This document shows positions 1 to 6,729 of a stretch of 16,128 nucleotides of DNA, piece by piece. The DNA comes from Deltaproteobacteria bacterium RIFCSPLOWO2_02_FULL_57_26 (GTDB taxonomy: Bacteria; Desulfobacterota; Binatia; UBA9968), in contig MGSI01000147.1 in NCBI GenBank assembly GCA_001798455.1, positions 1-16,128 on the forward strand. The letters are read 5' to 3'. Made by a program: the position numbers and the translations under genes. The notes beneath the pieces were generated by a model. That model was not told the DNA's origin, made no database searches, and saw nothing but the letters and a program-made list of their open reading frames with translations. The number at the start of each line of letters is the position of its first letter. Within the stretch, counting starts at the first letter, position 1.

Positions 1-216
1 GTGTTTCGATTGGAACTTGAAGACGGTCCTTCCCGGCGAGACGAAATCAAGCGGGAGATATTCGCATTGGTTCAGGAAAAGCATCCTTTGGCGTGGCAGG
101 CGTGTATGCAAAGACTGTCGGAAGTGGAATTCGCGTTTCTTCCCAAGGGTTCTTTGAGAAAGGGCCGCAAGCTGCTCCGTCTTGTTGACGAACGACGTTC
201 ACCCCCTGTCCAGTAG
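1..216 (+). CDS. C-terminal fragment, possible AMP-forming acyl/adenylate ligase (partial)
   Basis: The reading frame is open from the first base of the window to a TAG at 214-216, so this is the 3' end of a gene that begins outside the window. The GTG at position 1 need not be a start. The 71 visible residues end in LPKGSLRKGRKLLRLVDER, which resembles the lysine-containing C-terminal motif of AMP-forming acyl-CoA/acyl-ACP ligases (family pattern LPxTSxGKxxRR). A residue that is normally Gly before the catalytic Lys appears as Arg here, so the match is imperfect. A chain-activating ligase would fit the AcpS, ACP and ketosynthase genes that follow. It could instead be the tail of an unrelated protein; the upstream sequence would decide. 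Confidence 0.4.
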   Translation: MFRLELEDGPSRRDEIKREIFALVQEKHPLAWQACMQRLSEVEFAFLPKGSLRKGRKLLRLVDERRSPPVQ

Positions 217-279
217 CTATGGTGCGGGTGGAAATTCCCAGTGGTCCGTATTTAGCGGCGATGCTCAACTGTCTACTTG

Positions 280-774
280 ATGGTTCTACCCCAGCGCGGT
301 AAAAGCGTGTGTTTGGACTCCTCGAGAAAGCCGAGCGGAGTAGCGAATCTGTGCGCGACTGTGGGCACTAAGATCGGAGTCGACCTCATTGAGGTGGGCA
401 AGGTCAAGGAAATTATGGAGCGGAACAGATCGCTCAAAGAGGCTATCTTTACTTCCGAGGAGCTCCACGATTCTTTTGGCTGGAGGGATTCTTATGTCCA
501 TCTGGCAGCCTGTTTTACGGCAAAGGAAGCCCTATTTAAGGCTTTGGGGACGGGCCTAAGCGGTACAATGGATTGGCGAGATGTTGAGGTTTTCGGGGGC
601 AACTCGGTGAAGCCGATGCTTCGCCTCTCAGGTACGACGGCGCGGGTCGCAGAAGAACAGGGAGTGGTCTCGTGTACCCTGTCTTTGACCCACACACGGA
701 GGTTGGCTGCCGCGCTGATTCTTCTCGTCCTAGAAATTTCCAAGCAAAATGTCGGTTCAAATATCACTTTTTAG
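280..774 (+). CDS. acpS: Holo-ACP synthase (4'-phosphopantetheinyl transferase, AcpS type)
   Basis: AcpS moves 4'-phosphopantetheine from CoA to the serine of an acyl carrier protein, making it active. Three family motifs are visible: IGVDLIEVGKV with the metal-binding Asp near the N-terminus, FTAKEALFKALGTG (family consensus AAKEAxxKAxGTG) in the middle, and SLTHTRRLAAALI (family SxSHxxxxAxA) near the C-terminus. The start is uncertain. ATG 280 (or the adjacent TTG 277) gives 164-165 residues with an N-terminal stretch unlike the family. An in-frame GTG at 361 would give 137 residues, close to the usual 120-140. No convincing ribosome binding site precedes either start. The gene lies directly upstream of fabG and acp, so its likely client is the long ACP at 1596-2201. 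Confidence 0.9.
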   Translation: MVLPQRGKSVCLDSSRKPSGVANLCATVGTKIGVDLIEVGKVKEIMERNRSLKEAIFTSEELHDSFGWRDSYVHLAACFTAKEALFKALGTGLSGTMDWRDVEVFGGNSVKPMLRLSGTTARVAEEQGVVSCTLSLTHTRRLAAALILLVLEISKQNVGSNITF

Positions 775-834
775 ATTGCCGGCCCGGATGGCTGACCGTA
801 GCGAGAACGTTAGAGTTGTTGCAGGGAAGTTTCT

Positions 835-1581
835 TTGAAGATTGACCTCTCCGGCAAGGTCGCTTTGGTTACCGGTGGCTCCCGGGGAATCGGAAAGGCG
901 ATAGCCCAGGCTCTTGCCAAGGCGGGTGCGACTGTCACGATCAACTACCGAGAGAGTGAGACCCTTGCGGAGGAAACTGTGGAGGAGATAGTGAAGTTTG
1001 GCGGGACCGCTGCCTCATTTCAAGCAGACGTCGGCGATGGCCTTGAGGTCGAAGCCATGCTCGAGAGGATCACCTCCAGGTTTGGCCCTCCGGACATTCT
1101 GGTCAATAACGCCGGCGTTGTCCGGGACGTTCTTTTTTTGCAGATGGGAGAAGAGGATTGGGAGAAAGTGCTGAAAACCAACCTCGGTGGAGTCTATCAT
1201 TGCTCGAAGGCTGCTGTCAGGGGCATGATCTTAAAGAGATGGGGAAGGATCATTAATTTGAGTTCCGTGGCGGGTACCAGGGGAGGCAAGGGACAGTGCA
1301 ACTACTCCGCTTCAAAGGGCGCGGTCAATGCTTTTACGCACAGTTTGGCAGTGGAGCTCGGGCCAAAAGGGGTAACCGTTAACGCGATCGCTCCTGGATT
1401 GATTGTTACAGATATGACACAGGGGATCATGCCCTTTGCCGAGAAGGTTGTCCACGACAGAGTGGCTCTCCGCCGGCCAGGGAGAGCTGCGGATGTGGCT
1501 CCTCTCGCTGTTTTTCTCGCCTCGGAGGAGGCCGGGTACATTACGGGCCAGGTGTTTGCGGTAGATGGAGGCATGCTCTAG
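835..1581 (+). CDS. fabG: 3-oxoacyl-ACP reductase FabG
   Basis: This is an NADPH-dependent short-chain dehydrogenase that reduces 3-oxoacyl-ACP to 3-hydroxyacyl-ACP, the first reduction of each elongation cycle. The 248 residues match the usual FabG length. Visible motifs are the cofactor loop TGGSRGIG (residues 13-20), NNAG (91-94), Asn116, and a classical Ser144-Tyr157-x3-Lys161 catalytic set in LSSVAG...YSASKG. The protein ends in the typical AVDGGML. Translation starts at TTG 835, with AGGGAAG at 823-829 five bases upstream and no better in-frame ATG. It is followed 14 bp later by the ACP gene. General short-chain dehydrogenase function is certain. The FabG role is supported by the intact Y-x3-K motif and the neighbours. 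Confidence 0.93.
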   Translation: MKIDLSGKVALVTGGSRGIGKAIAQALAKAGATVTINYRESETLAEETVEEIVKFGGTAASFQADVGDGLEVEAMLERITSRFGPPDILVNNAGVVRDVLFLQMGEEDWEKVLKTNLGGVYHCSKAAVRGMILKRWGRIINLSSVAGTRGGKGQCNYSASKGAVNAFTHSLAVELGPKGVTVNAIAPGLIVTDMTQGIMPFAEKVVHDRVALRRPGRAADVAPLAVFLASEEAGYITGQVFAVDGGML

Positions 1582-1595
1582 GCAAGGAGGGTTCA

Positions 1596-2201
1596 ATGAA
1601 ACGGGAAGGTGAAAGCGTCCAAAAAATTTGGACTAGAGACGAGGTTCAAAAAGCATTGACAGAGATTCTCGTTGATGCTTTGGGGGTGAAGGAGGACAAG
1701 ATTGTGCCAAGTGCTTCTTTGGTGCATGATCTCGGTGTCGAATCGATTGATTTTCTTGATATCGGTTTCAGGGTGCAACAGACATTCGGGGTAGAATTGC
1801 CCAACAAAACCCTTCAAGATGCCGCGTTAAGATGGGGCAATCTCGGTGAGCTGGGTGGGATTCTGCAGCACCGTTACGGTGTCCATGTAACCCCAGACGA
1901 AATTAGGCGGTTTCGAGGGATGGGTATCCCTGAAGTTCTCCGCTGGGTTTCTCAGAAGCAGGGCATCACGTTTCAAAATGGCGAAGCGGAAAAGCTGGCA
2001 GAAGAGTTTGTCGAACGACTTGTTGAGGAGTTCGAACGGGTTGGTTTTAAAGTTTCTCTTTTTGACTGCGGAGAAATCAAAAAGGTGATGCTCCAAAATC
2101 TCAATTCCCCAAAAATCGTCGAGGGGATGCTTCGCCTCTTCAACGTGGCCTCCTTGGTGGATTTCATAACCGATCGGGTCCAGTCTACAAATAGCGAATA
2201 G
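1596..2201 (+). CDS. Acyl carrier protein with long C-terminal extension
   Basis: This acyl carrier protein presents the growing chain on a phosphopantetheine arm. The attachment site is in DLGVESIDFLDIGF, with Ser50 as the modified residue, preceded by an amphipathic helix and a VKEDKI loop typical of ACP helix I/II. Typical ACPs have about 80 residues; this one has 201. The sequence around residues 98-122 (VTPDEIRRF...PEVLRWVSQ) looks like ACP helix III/IV, so residues about 70-97 may be an insertion. Residues 125-201 form a helical, charged region I do not recognise. An excellent AAGGAGG precedes ATG 1596. The last codons and stop (AAT AGC GAA TAG) lie inside a heptamer repeat, so the extreme C-terminus may be repeat-derived. 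Confidence 0.87.
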   Translation: MKREGESVQKIWTRDEVQKALTEILVDALGVKEDKIVPSASLVHDLGVESIDFLDIGFRVQQTFGVELPNKTLQDAALRWGNLGELGGILQHRYGVHVTPDEIRRFRGMGIPEVLRWVSQKQGITFQNGEAEKLAEEFVERLVEEFERVGFKVSLFDCGEIKKVMLQNLNSPKIVEGMLRLFNVASLVDFITDRVQSTNSE

Positions 2202-2325
2202 CAAACCCGCTAGAAGGCTCGCACGCTAGGATGCGAGTAGGCTAGGAGGCTTCCCAGCTTCCCGCTTTCCAGCCCCCTGCTCACGGATCACCGTTCCCTA
2301 TTCACTATTTGCCATTCACTATTCG
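2189..2325. repeat. Heptamer repeats forming an inverted pair between acp and fabL
   Basis: The left arm has two seven-base units (AAATAGC GAATAGC) at 2189-2202. The right arm has four (CTATTCA CTATTTG CCATTCA CTATTCG) at 2298-2325. TAGCGAATAG at 2192-2201 is the exact reverse complement of CTATTCGCTA at 2319-2328, so a 10-bp stem can form around the material between them. The left arm contains the ACP stop codon; the right arm ends five bases before the fabL start. The unit length resembles short tandemly repeated heptamers known in other bacteria. Confidence 0.8.
2210..2278. repeat. Second heptamer family (GGAAGCT/AGCTTCC type) inside the acp-fabL gap
   Basis: Between the arms of the other repeat lies sequence with a local hairpin (CTCGCA...TGCGAG) and then a run rich in GGCTTCC, CAGCTTC, CCGCTTT and CCAGCCC units, read about every seven bases. 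Its reverse complement resembles the GGAAGCTGGAAAGC run at 3085-3122. It is noncoding filler with repeat character; no gene is visible. Confidence 0.6.
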
Positions 2326-2333
2326 CTAGAAAT

Positions 2334-3077
2334 ATGGAAGGTTCAGTTGCTTTGGTGACAGGAGGGTCGCGAGGGATCGGCAAGGCCATCTCCCTTCGCC
2401 TGGCGAAGGCAAAAGCTCGCCTCCTGATCAATTTTTTTCAAAACCGGACAGAAGCAGAAAAAACAGCCGAAGACATCGTTTCTCTAGGTGCCGAGGTTCG
2501 CCTATTTCAGGCGGACCTTAAAGATGAGACCCAAATTCGGGCAATGTTCGGAGAAGTGGACACTCATTACGGGCGTCTCGATGTTCTGGTGCACAGCGCC
2601 GCCTCGGGTGTCCTTCGCTCTATTGTCGACCTGACGGCTAAGCAGTGGGATTGGGTAATGAACACGAATGTTCGCTCTTTCCTTCTGTGCGCACGTGAGG
2701 CGGCCTCAAGGATGCACGAGGGCGGGCGTATTATTGCGCTCTCCAGTATTGGATCGAATCGCGTGATTCCGGAATACGGTATTATCGGGATTTCTAAAGC
2801 CGCGGTGGAAAGCCTTACGCGCTATCTCGCAGTAGAGCTCGCCCCGAAGGGGATCAGCGTTAACGCGATTTCTGCAGGTGCAGTACCGACTGACGTTTGG
2901 AACCTGGTGCCGGATAGGCAGGAGATCCTGGAGAGGGTGCGACAACGGACCCCTTGCGGCCGCCTGTTGACTGCCGAAGAGATCGCGGAATTTGTCTACT
3001 TTCTTTCCGGTCCCCACGCTCGGATGATACAAGGACAGGTCATTGTGCTCGATGGGGGCTACACCTTGCCGGCCTAG
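2334..3077 (+). CDS. fabL: Enoyl-ACP reductase, FabL type (short-chain dehydrogenase)
   Basis: Predicted to reduce trans-2-enoyl-ACP to saturated acyl-ACP, the last step of each FAS cycle. It has a Rossmann loop TGGSRGIG (residues 9-16) like FabG, but the catalytic motif is Tyr148-x6-Lys155 (EYGIIGISK) rather than the Y-x3-K of ketoreductases. Y-x6-K is the hallmark of enoyl reductases FabI and FabL. From memory of Bacillus FabL, many stretches agree closely: AASGVLR, WDW.MN, SKAA.E.LTRYLAVEL.PK, a TP.GR segment, and IxGQxIxxDGG at the end. The usual NNAG is HSAASG. The 247-residue length fits FabL (about 250). No Shine-Dalgarno sequence precedes ATG 2334; a heptamer repeat ends five bases upstream. 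FabL function is inferred from motifs. Confidence 0.85.
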   Translation: MEGSVALVTGGSRGIGKAISLRLAKAKARLLINFFQNRTEAEKTAEDIVSLGAEVRLFQADLKDETQIRAMFGEVDTHYGRLDVLVHSAASGVLRSIVDLTAKQWDWVMNTNVRSFLLCAREAASRMHEGGRIIALSSIGSNRVIPEYGIIGISKAAVESLTRYLAVELAPKGISVNAISAGAVPTDVWNLVPDRQEILERVRQRTPCGRLLTAEEIAEFVYFLSGPHARMIQGQVIVLDGGYTLPA

Positions 3078-3155
3078 CTAGCTCGGAAGCTGGAAAGCCA
3101 GGAGGCGGGAAAGCTAGGAAGCGTTCTAGCCTCTCAGCCTCCTAGTTTTCGACTG
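3078..3155. repeat. GGAAGCT-type heptamer-like repeat between fabL and DH1
   Basis: Immediately after the fabL stop the sequence becomes a series of seven- to eight-base units (GGAAGCT, GGAAAGC, CAGGAGGC, GGGAAAGC, TAGGAAGC), then the complementary-looking CTAGCCTCTCAGCCTCCTAG. It is the inverse-oriented relative of the run at 2245-2278. The unit length and intergenic location match the other repeats in this window. The DH1 start follows eleven bases later, with no ribosome binding site. Confidence 0.7.
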
Positions 3156-3165
3156 CTGTAAAACG

Positions 3166-3600
3166 ATGAGATTTCGATTTATTGACCGTGTGGTCTCGTT
3201 GGAGAAAGGAGCAACATCGAAATTGGTCGTGACGAAATCATTTCCGCTATCGGATGAGTTTACCGTGGGCCATCCTCAGCGGCCGGGTGAGATACCGACC
3301 TGCCTGATTCTGGAGGCACTAGCTACATCAGGCGTTCGCCTGGTTTACGCTCACACGGATGAGCAGGTGGTGGGTGTACTGATGAAAGTTGAAGAGGCAA
3401 AGATTTTGTCCAGCGTCCGAGCGGGTGAGGAAGTCGTGGTGCACACAGAGTTAATCGGGTTCCAGCCCGCCGCTATGGACTCCGTAGGACTTGCTCGGAC
3501 CCATGGGCAGGCGTTCGTTGGGGAGCGCCTGGTCGCAGAGGGACGGCTGGTTCTCTTATGTTTTTCCAAAACTGGTTTTGAGATTTCCCTTCCATGGTAG
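3166..3600 (+). CDS. Hot-dog fold 3-hydroxyacyl-ACP dehydratase-like protein (DH1)
   Basis: A FabZ-like hot-dog protein of 144 residues, predicted to dehydrate 3-hydroxyacyl-ACP. It begins RFRFIDRVVSLEKGA, the family's opening strand and helix. The active-site segment is VGHPQRPGEIPTCLILEALATSG. His36 and Glu50 keep the 14-residue spacing of FabZ His and Glu, so both catalytic residues seem present, although the family HFPGxPxxPG loop is altered to HPQRPGEIP. Start ATG 3166 follows the repeat region 3078-3155 and has no clear ribosome binding site. KS1 begins five bases after its stop, so the two are probably translated together. It is paralogous to DH2 at 4896-5381. Substrate chain length cannot be read from sequence. 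Confidence 0.8.
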   Translation: MRFRFIDRVVSLEKGATSKLVVTKSFPLSDEFTVGHPQRPGEIPTCLILEALATSGVRLVYAHTDEQVVGVLMKVEEAKILSSVRAGEEVVVHTELIGFQPAAMDSVGLARTHGQAFVGERLVAEGRLVLLCFSKTGFEISLPW

Positions 3601-3604
3601 GCCT

Positions 3605-4891
3605 ATGGCAAGTCGGCGCGTGGTCATTACCGGACGGGGCGTAGTTTCTCCCCTCGGGATCGGCATCGAGAAACATCAGGAGGGGATCTTCTCCAACCGC
3701 TCTTATCTGCAGAAGAGCGAAGCACTCGCCGCCGTGCATTACCCGCTAGTGTGCGCAGGGGTTGTTCCAGACGGGGAGCTACGGAACGCAATCAGCCAGA
3801 TTCCGCCAAAACAGAAAAAGCTTATGAACCGCGCCGGTATCCTCGCGGCAATTGCTTCTGCGCTGGCGGCTGAGGAGGCCGGTCTGCGAGGAGGGCAAAT
3901 GGATCCGACACGCGTCGGAATTTGCCTTGCTTCGTGGTTCACTTTTTATCATCTGCCTTCCTATCTCCGGTACTTGGCAGAGACCGAGTCGAATCGAGGG
4001 TCTCGAGTGATGGACGCAGAAAAGGCAAATACCAGCTGGGTCGAAAGGATGAATCCCATCGATTTTTCTCTTAAGATCCTTCCCAATCTAAGTGCCGGCC
4101 ACTTGGCCATCTTTCATCAGGCCCAAGGAGGCACTTGCACGATCGCCGATGGCTGGCGTGGGGGACTCCTCGCTGTAGCACAGGCGGTGCAGGTAATACA
4201 GGACGGTGACGTCGATGTGGTGTTGGCTGGGGGAACTGAATCGCCTCTGGAGGAAGGGATATTTTGTGATCTGTCTATACTGCCAGTGCTAGCGCGAGAT
4301 GGAGATGGGATAGACGGCCTTTGTAGACCTTTTGATGTTTCCAGGTGCGGGACAGTGCTTGGCGAGGGGGCTGGTGTTGTCGTGTTGGAGGAACGGGATC
4401 ATGCGCTGCAGCGTAAAGCCACTCTATACGGTGAGGTGATCGGATCGGGCAGTGCGGGGTCTGGGGCCGACGGAAATACTGAGAAGGCTCTTACCCGTTC
4501 TATGTTGCAAGCTATGTCGAAATGCGAACTGGGCGCAGACGAGGTAGGTTTCATCCACGCCAATGGGGATTCTACTCAGGAAAATGACCGGGCGGAATGG
4601 AGAGCCATTGATTACGTCTTTGGACCGCAAGCGGCAGCAGTGCCGGTGACTGCGACAAAATCTCTCCACGGGCATCTCCTATCGGCCTCCGGCGCTGTGG
4701 AGCTTATCAGTTCTCTCCTCATACTTGACAAAGGCATGATTCCACCTATCGCCTACTGTGACCATCCAGATCCTGAATGCCCTCTAGACTTGGTAACGGG
4801 AATGCCAAGAGATAAGCCAAGGATGAGAACAGTTTTGCTCAACGCGGTCGGCCTTTTTGGCGAGGCGGCAAGTCTGGTTGTCAAGAGGTAG
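3605..4891 (+). CDS. Ketosynthase of FabF family with altered active site (KS1, possible chain-length-factor-like partner)
   Basis: A 428-residue thiolase-fold ketosynthase of the FabB/FabF type. It begins RRVVITGRGVVSPLG, the family N-terminal strand. The nucleophile Cys178 is present in GGTCTIADGW, but the usual TACSS context is lost. In the motif that normally reads NAHGTST it reads HANGDST: aligned without gaps, the first catalytic His is Asn320, with His318 at the usual Asn place and Asp322 at the usual Thr. Lys352 and the second His (357, in KSLHGHLL) are kept. Condensing activity is therefore doubtful, and it may act as a partner or length factor for KS2. ATG 3605 was chosen because the family motif starts four residues later; the frame stays open upstream to 3491, but that part overlaps DH1. 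Confidence 0.85.
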   Translation: MASRRVVITGRGVVSPLGIGIEKHQEGIFSNRSYLQKSEALAAVHYPLVCAGVVPDGELRNAISQIPPKQKKLMNRAGILAAIASALAAEEAGLRGGQMDPTRVGICLASWFTFYHLPSYLRYLAETESNRGSRVMDAEKANTSWVERMNPIDFSLKILPNLSAGHLAIFHQAQGGTCTIADGWRGGLLAVAQAVQVIQDGDVDVVLAGGTESPLEEGIFCDLSILPVLARDGDGIDGLCRPFDVSRCGTVLGEGAGVVVLEERDHALQRKATLYGEVIGSGSAGSGADGNTEKALTRSMLQAMSKCELGADEVGFIHANGDSTQENDRAEWRAIDYVFGPQAAAVPVTATKSLHGHLLSASGAVELISSLLILDKGMIPPIAYCDHPDPECPLDLVTGMPRDKPRMRTVLLNAVGLFGEAASLVVKR

Positions 4892-4895
4892 GTCA

Positions 4896-5381
4896 GTGCG
4901 CTTTGTTCTCTTTGATCGCATCGTCGAGTTAAAAAAGGGGCAGGAGGCTAGATTCCTTAAAAACGTAAGTCAGAGCGAGGACTTTTTCATGGATCACTTC
5001 CCGGGATATCCTGTAGTCCCTGGGTCTGTCGTGCTCGGAACCTTCGAACAGGGAGCGGAGATCTTTCTGGCAGTGACCCATGATTTTACCCTTCGCCCGG
5101 TATTGCAACGGATCGCAAAAGCAAGCTTTAGACATTTTGTGGTGCCCGGTGATCAGCTTGAGATCCATTTAAGCCTAGAGGCGGATTCTCCTCTGGAGGT
5201 CCGGGCCGAAGCCAGTGTTCAGGGCAAGCGAGTAGCCGACGCGCGGCTGGAATTTGCTTTAATCAAGTTGGAAGATGACCCAACGGTGACGGAGGCGTGT
5301 CGTCGCCTTCAAGACCTGTATGAAGTCCTCACTTCCAATCCGCTCGTGAAAGCATGGGAACTTTGGGGTAGGGGTTTGTGA
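4896..5381 (+). CDS. FabZ-like hot-dog protein lacking the usual catalytic acid (DH2)
   Basis: A 161-residue member of the FabZ-like hot-dog family. It starts RFVLFDRIVELKKG, closely matching DH1, and carries the hallmark DHFPGYPVVPG with His34. The residue fourteen positions after this His, Glu in FabZ, is Gly48 here; Glu51 lies one helical turn later. It may be a weak dehydratase, or a partner supplying only the His in a mixed dimer with DH1, since FabA/FabZ active sites are formed across two subunits (family knowledge). Start is GTG 4896, four bases after the KS1 stop, with AGGTAGG just upstream. The frame stays open upstream but that extension lies inside KS1. Residues past about 125 form a helical tail not typical of FabZ. 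Confidence 0.8.
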   Translation: MRFVLFDRIVELKKGQEARFLKNVSQSEDFFMDHFPGYPVVPGSVVLGTFEQGAEIFLAVTHDFTLRPVLQRIAKASFRHFVVPGDQLEIHLSLEADSPLEVRAEASVQGKRVADARLEFALIKLEDDPTVTEACRRLQDLYEVLTSNPLVKAWELWGRGL

Positions 5382-5403
5382 CTCTATCAGGAAGGTTGAT
5401 TGT

Positions 5404-6690
5404 TTGTCGCTGAACGGGTCACGGAGAGTAGCGATCACCGGGATGGGTCTCGTAACGCCGTTTGGGATAGGTATACAGCGTTACTGGGATTCAGTAATTG
5501 CTGGCAAATCGGCAATTTCACGTATTCGCCACTTCGATCCGTCGGGCTTGCCCTGCCAGGTCGCGGGCTATCTGCCGGACGGGGAGCTTTATGGTCCCGA
5601 TGGGAATTTGGATGCCGAGCCTCGGTTTACCTATTTCGCTTTGGTGGCCGCCCGTATGGCTTCGAAGGATGTAAGATGGCTTGATCACGTGTCGCTGGAA
5701 CGCGCGGGAGTTTTTATGGGTACGAGCGGTGAGAGAATAAGCCTCGGCGATTTTGCACGGGTAGCCTATGAGACACGGGGAGAGAACGGAGAGGTCTCGT
5801 CGAAAGAATTCGCGCGACGTTGGCGTGAGACGATAAAAGCGGATACGATTTCGCGCTTTCTGCCTCAGTATGCCGCAGCTCGTGTGGTCCGGGAATTCGG
5901 GATTTTGGGTCCAGTCACGACCTTTAATACCGCATGCACTTCGTCTGCGCACGCTATTGGTGAGGCTATGAGGGCGGTGAGGCGAGGTGATGTGGATTTG
6001 GCTGTCGCAGGAGGCACCGAGTGCATTGTCTCCCATGTCGGTTTGCACATTTTTTGTCCGTTAGGCGTTTTATCTAAGCGGAATGAGCCTCCGGAAAAAG
6101 CTAGTCGCCCGTTTGACTTGGAGCGGGATGGCTTTGTTCTCAGTGAAGGAGCAGGAATGCTTATCCTGGAGGATTTAGAGTCGGCCAAGGAGAGAGGAGT
6201 TCCGATCATGGCTGAACTGGCAGGATACGGGACTTCGTGTGATGCTTACCGAATTACGGACGAAGCTCCGGACGGGCGGGGGGCTGTCCTAGCCATGCGC
6301 CGCGCGCTCGAAGATGCAGCCGTTGTGCCCGATGACATTGATTACGTCAATGCTCACGGAACTTCCACCCCGATGAATGATCGTGTGGAAACTGTGGCCA
6401 TTAAGACGGTCTTCGGTAAGCGCGCCTACCAGATCCCCGTCAGTTCCGTAAAGTCTATGCTCGGCCATTCGATCTCGGCTGCGGGAGCGATCGAACTGAT
6501 CACCTGTGTTTTAGCTCTGCGGGATCAGATTCTTCCGCCCACGATCAATTGCGAGTTTCCCGACCCGGATTGCGATCTGGATTATGTCCCGAATCATGCC
6601 AGGCCGGCGCGGTTGCGCGTTGCCCTATCGAATTCTTTCGGTTTCGGGGGTCACAACGACTGCCTCGTGGTGACGCGCTTCGAGGGCTAA
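5404..6690 (+). CDS. 3-oxoacyl-ACP synthase, FabF family (KS2, canonical)
   Basis: This ketosynthase condenses malonyl-ACP with acyl-ACP to extend the chain by two carbons. All catalytic residues of the FabB/FabF class are visible: Cys178 in FNTACTSS, His318 in NAHGTSTP, Lys350 and His355 in KSMLGHS. The C-terminal glycine loop NSFGFGGHN is intact. At 428 residues it equals KS1 in length, and both share a PDGEL segment near residue 58, suggesting an old duplication. Translation starts at TTG 5404, with AGGAAGG at 5389-5395 and eight bases of spacing. The next gene (ArnC-like) starts 39 bp downstream with no visible terminator. Its chain-length or substrate preference is not evident from the sequence. 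Confidence 0.93.
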   Translation: MSLNGSRRVAITGMGLVTPFGIGIQRYWDSVIAGKSAISRIRHFDPSGLPCQVAGYLPDGELYGPDGNLDAEPRFTYFALVAARMASKDVRWLDHVSLERAGVFMGTSGERISLGDFARVAYETRGENGEVSSKEFARRWRETIKADTISRFLPQYAAARVVREFGILGPVTTFNTACTSSAHAIGEAMRAVRRGDVDLAVAGGTECIVSHVGLHIFCPLGVLSKRNEPPEKASRPFDLERDGFVLSEGAGMLILEDLESAKERGVPIMAELAGYGTSCDAYRITDEAPDGRGAVLAMRRALEDAAVVPDDIDYVNAHGTSTPMNDRVETVAIKTVFGKRAYQIPVSSVKSMLGHSISAAGAIELITCVLALRDQILPPTINCEFPDPDCDLDYVPNHARPARLRVALSNSFGFGGHNDCLVVTRFEG

Positions 6691-6729
6691 GAGGCGGCAC
6701 ACATAATCGGACCTGAGAGGAAAGTTCCC

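Noticed and set aside
2189..2330. CRISPR-like array in the acp-fabL gap
   Set aside because: Units are only seven bases with no spacers, so the array is a simple repeat rather than a CRISPR.
2334..3077. Annotation as a second FabG ketoreductase
   Set aside because: The Y-x3-K motif is missing; Y-x6-K and the surrounding sequence fit FabL.
3491..3604. N-terminal extension of KS1 by 38 residues
   Set aside because: It overlaps DH1 in another frame, has no ribosome binding site, and ketosynthases begin right at the RRVVITG strand.
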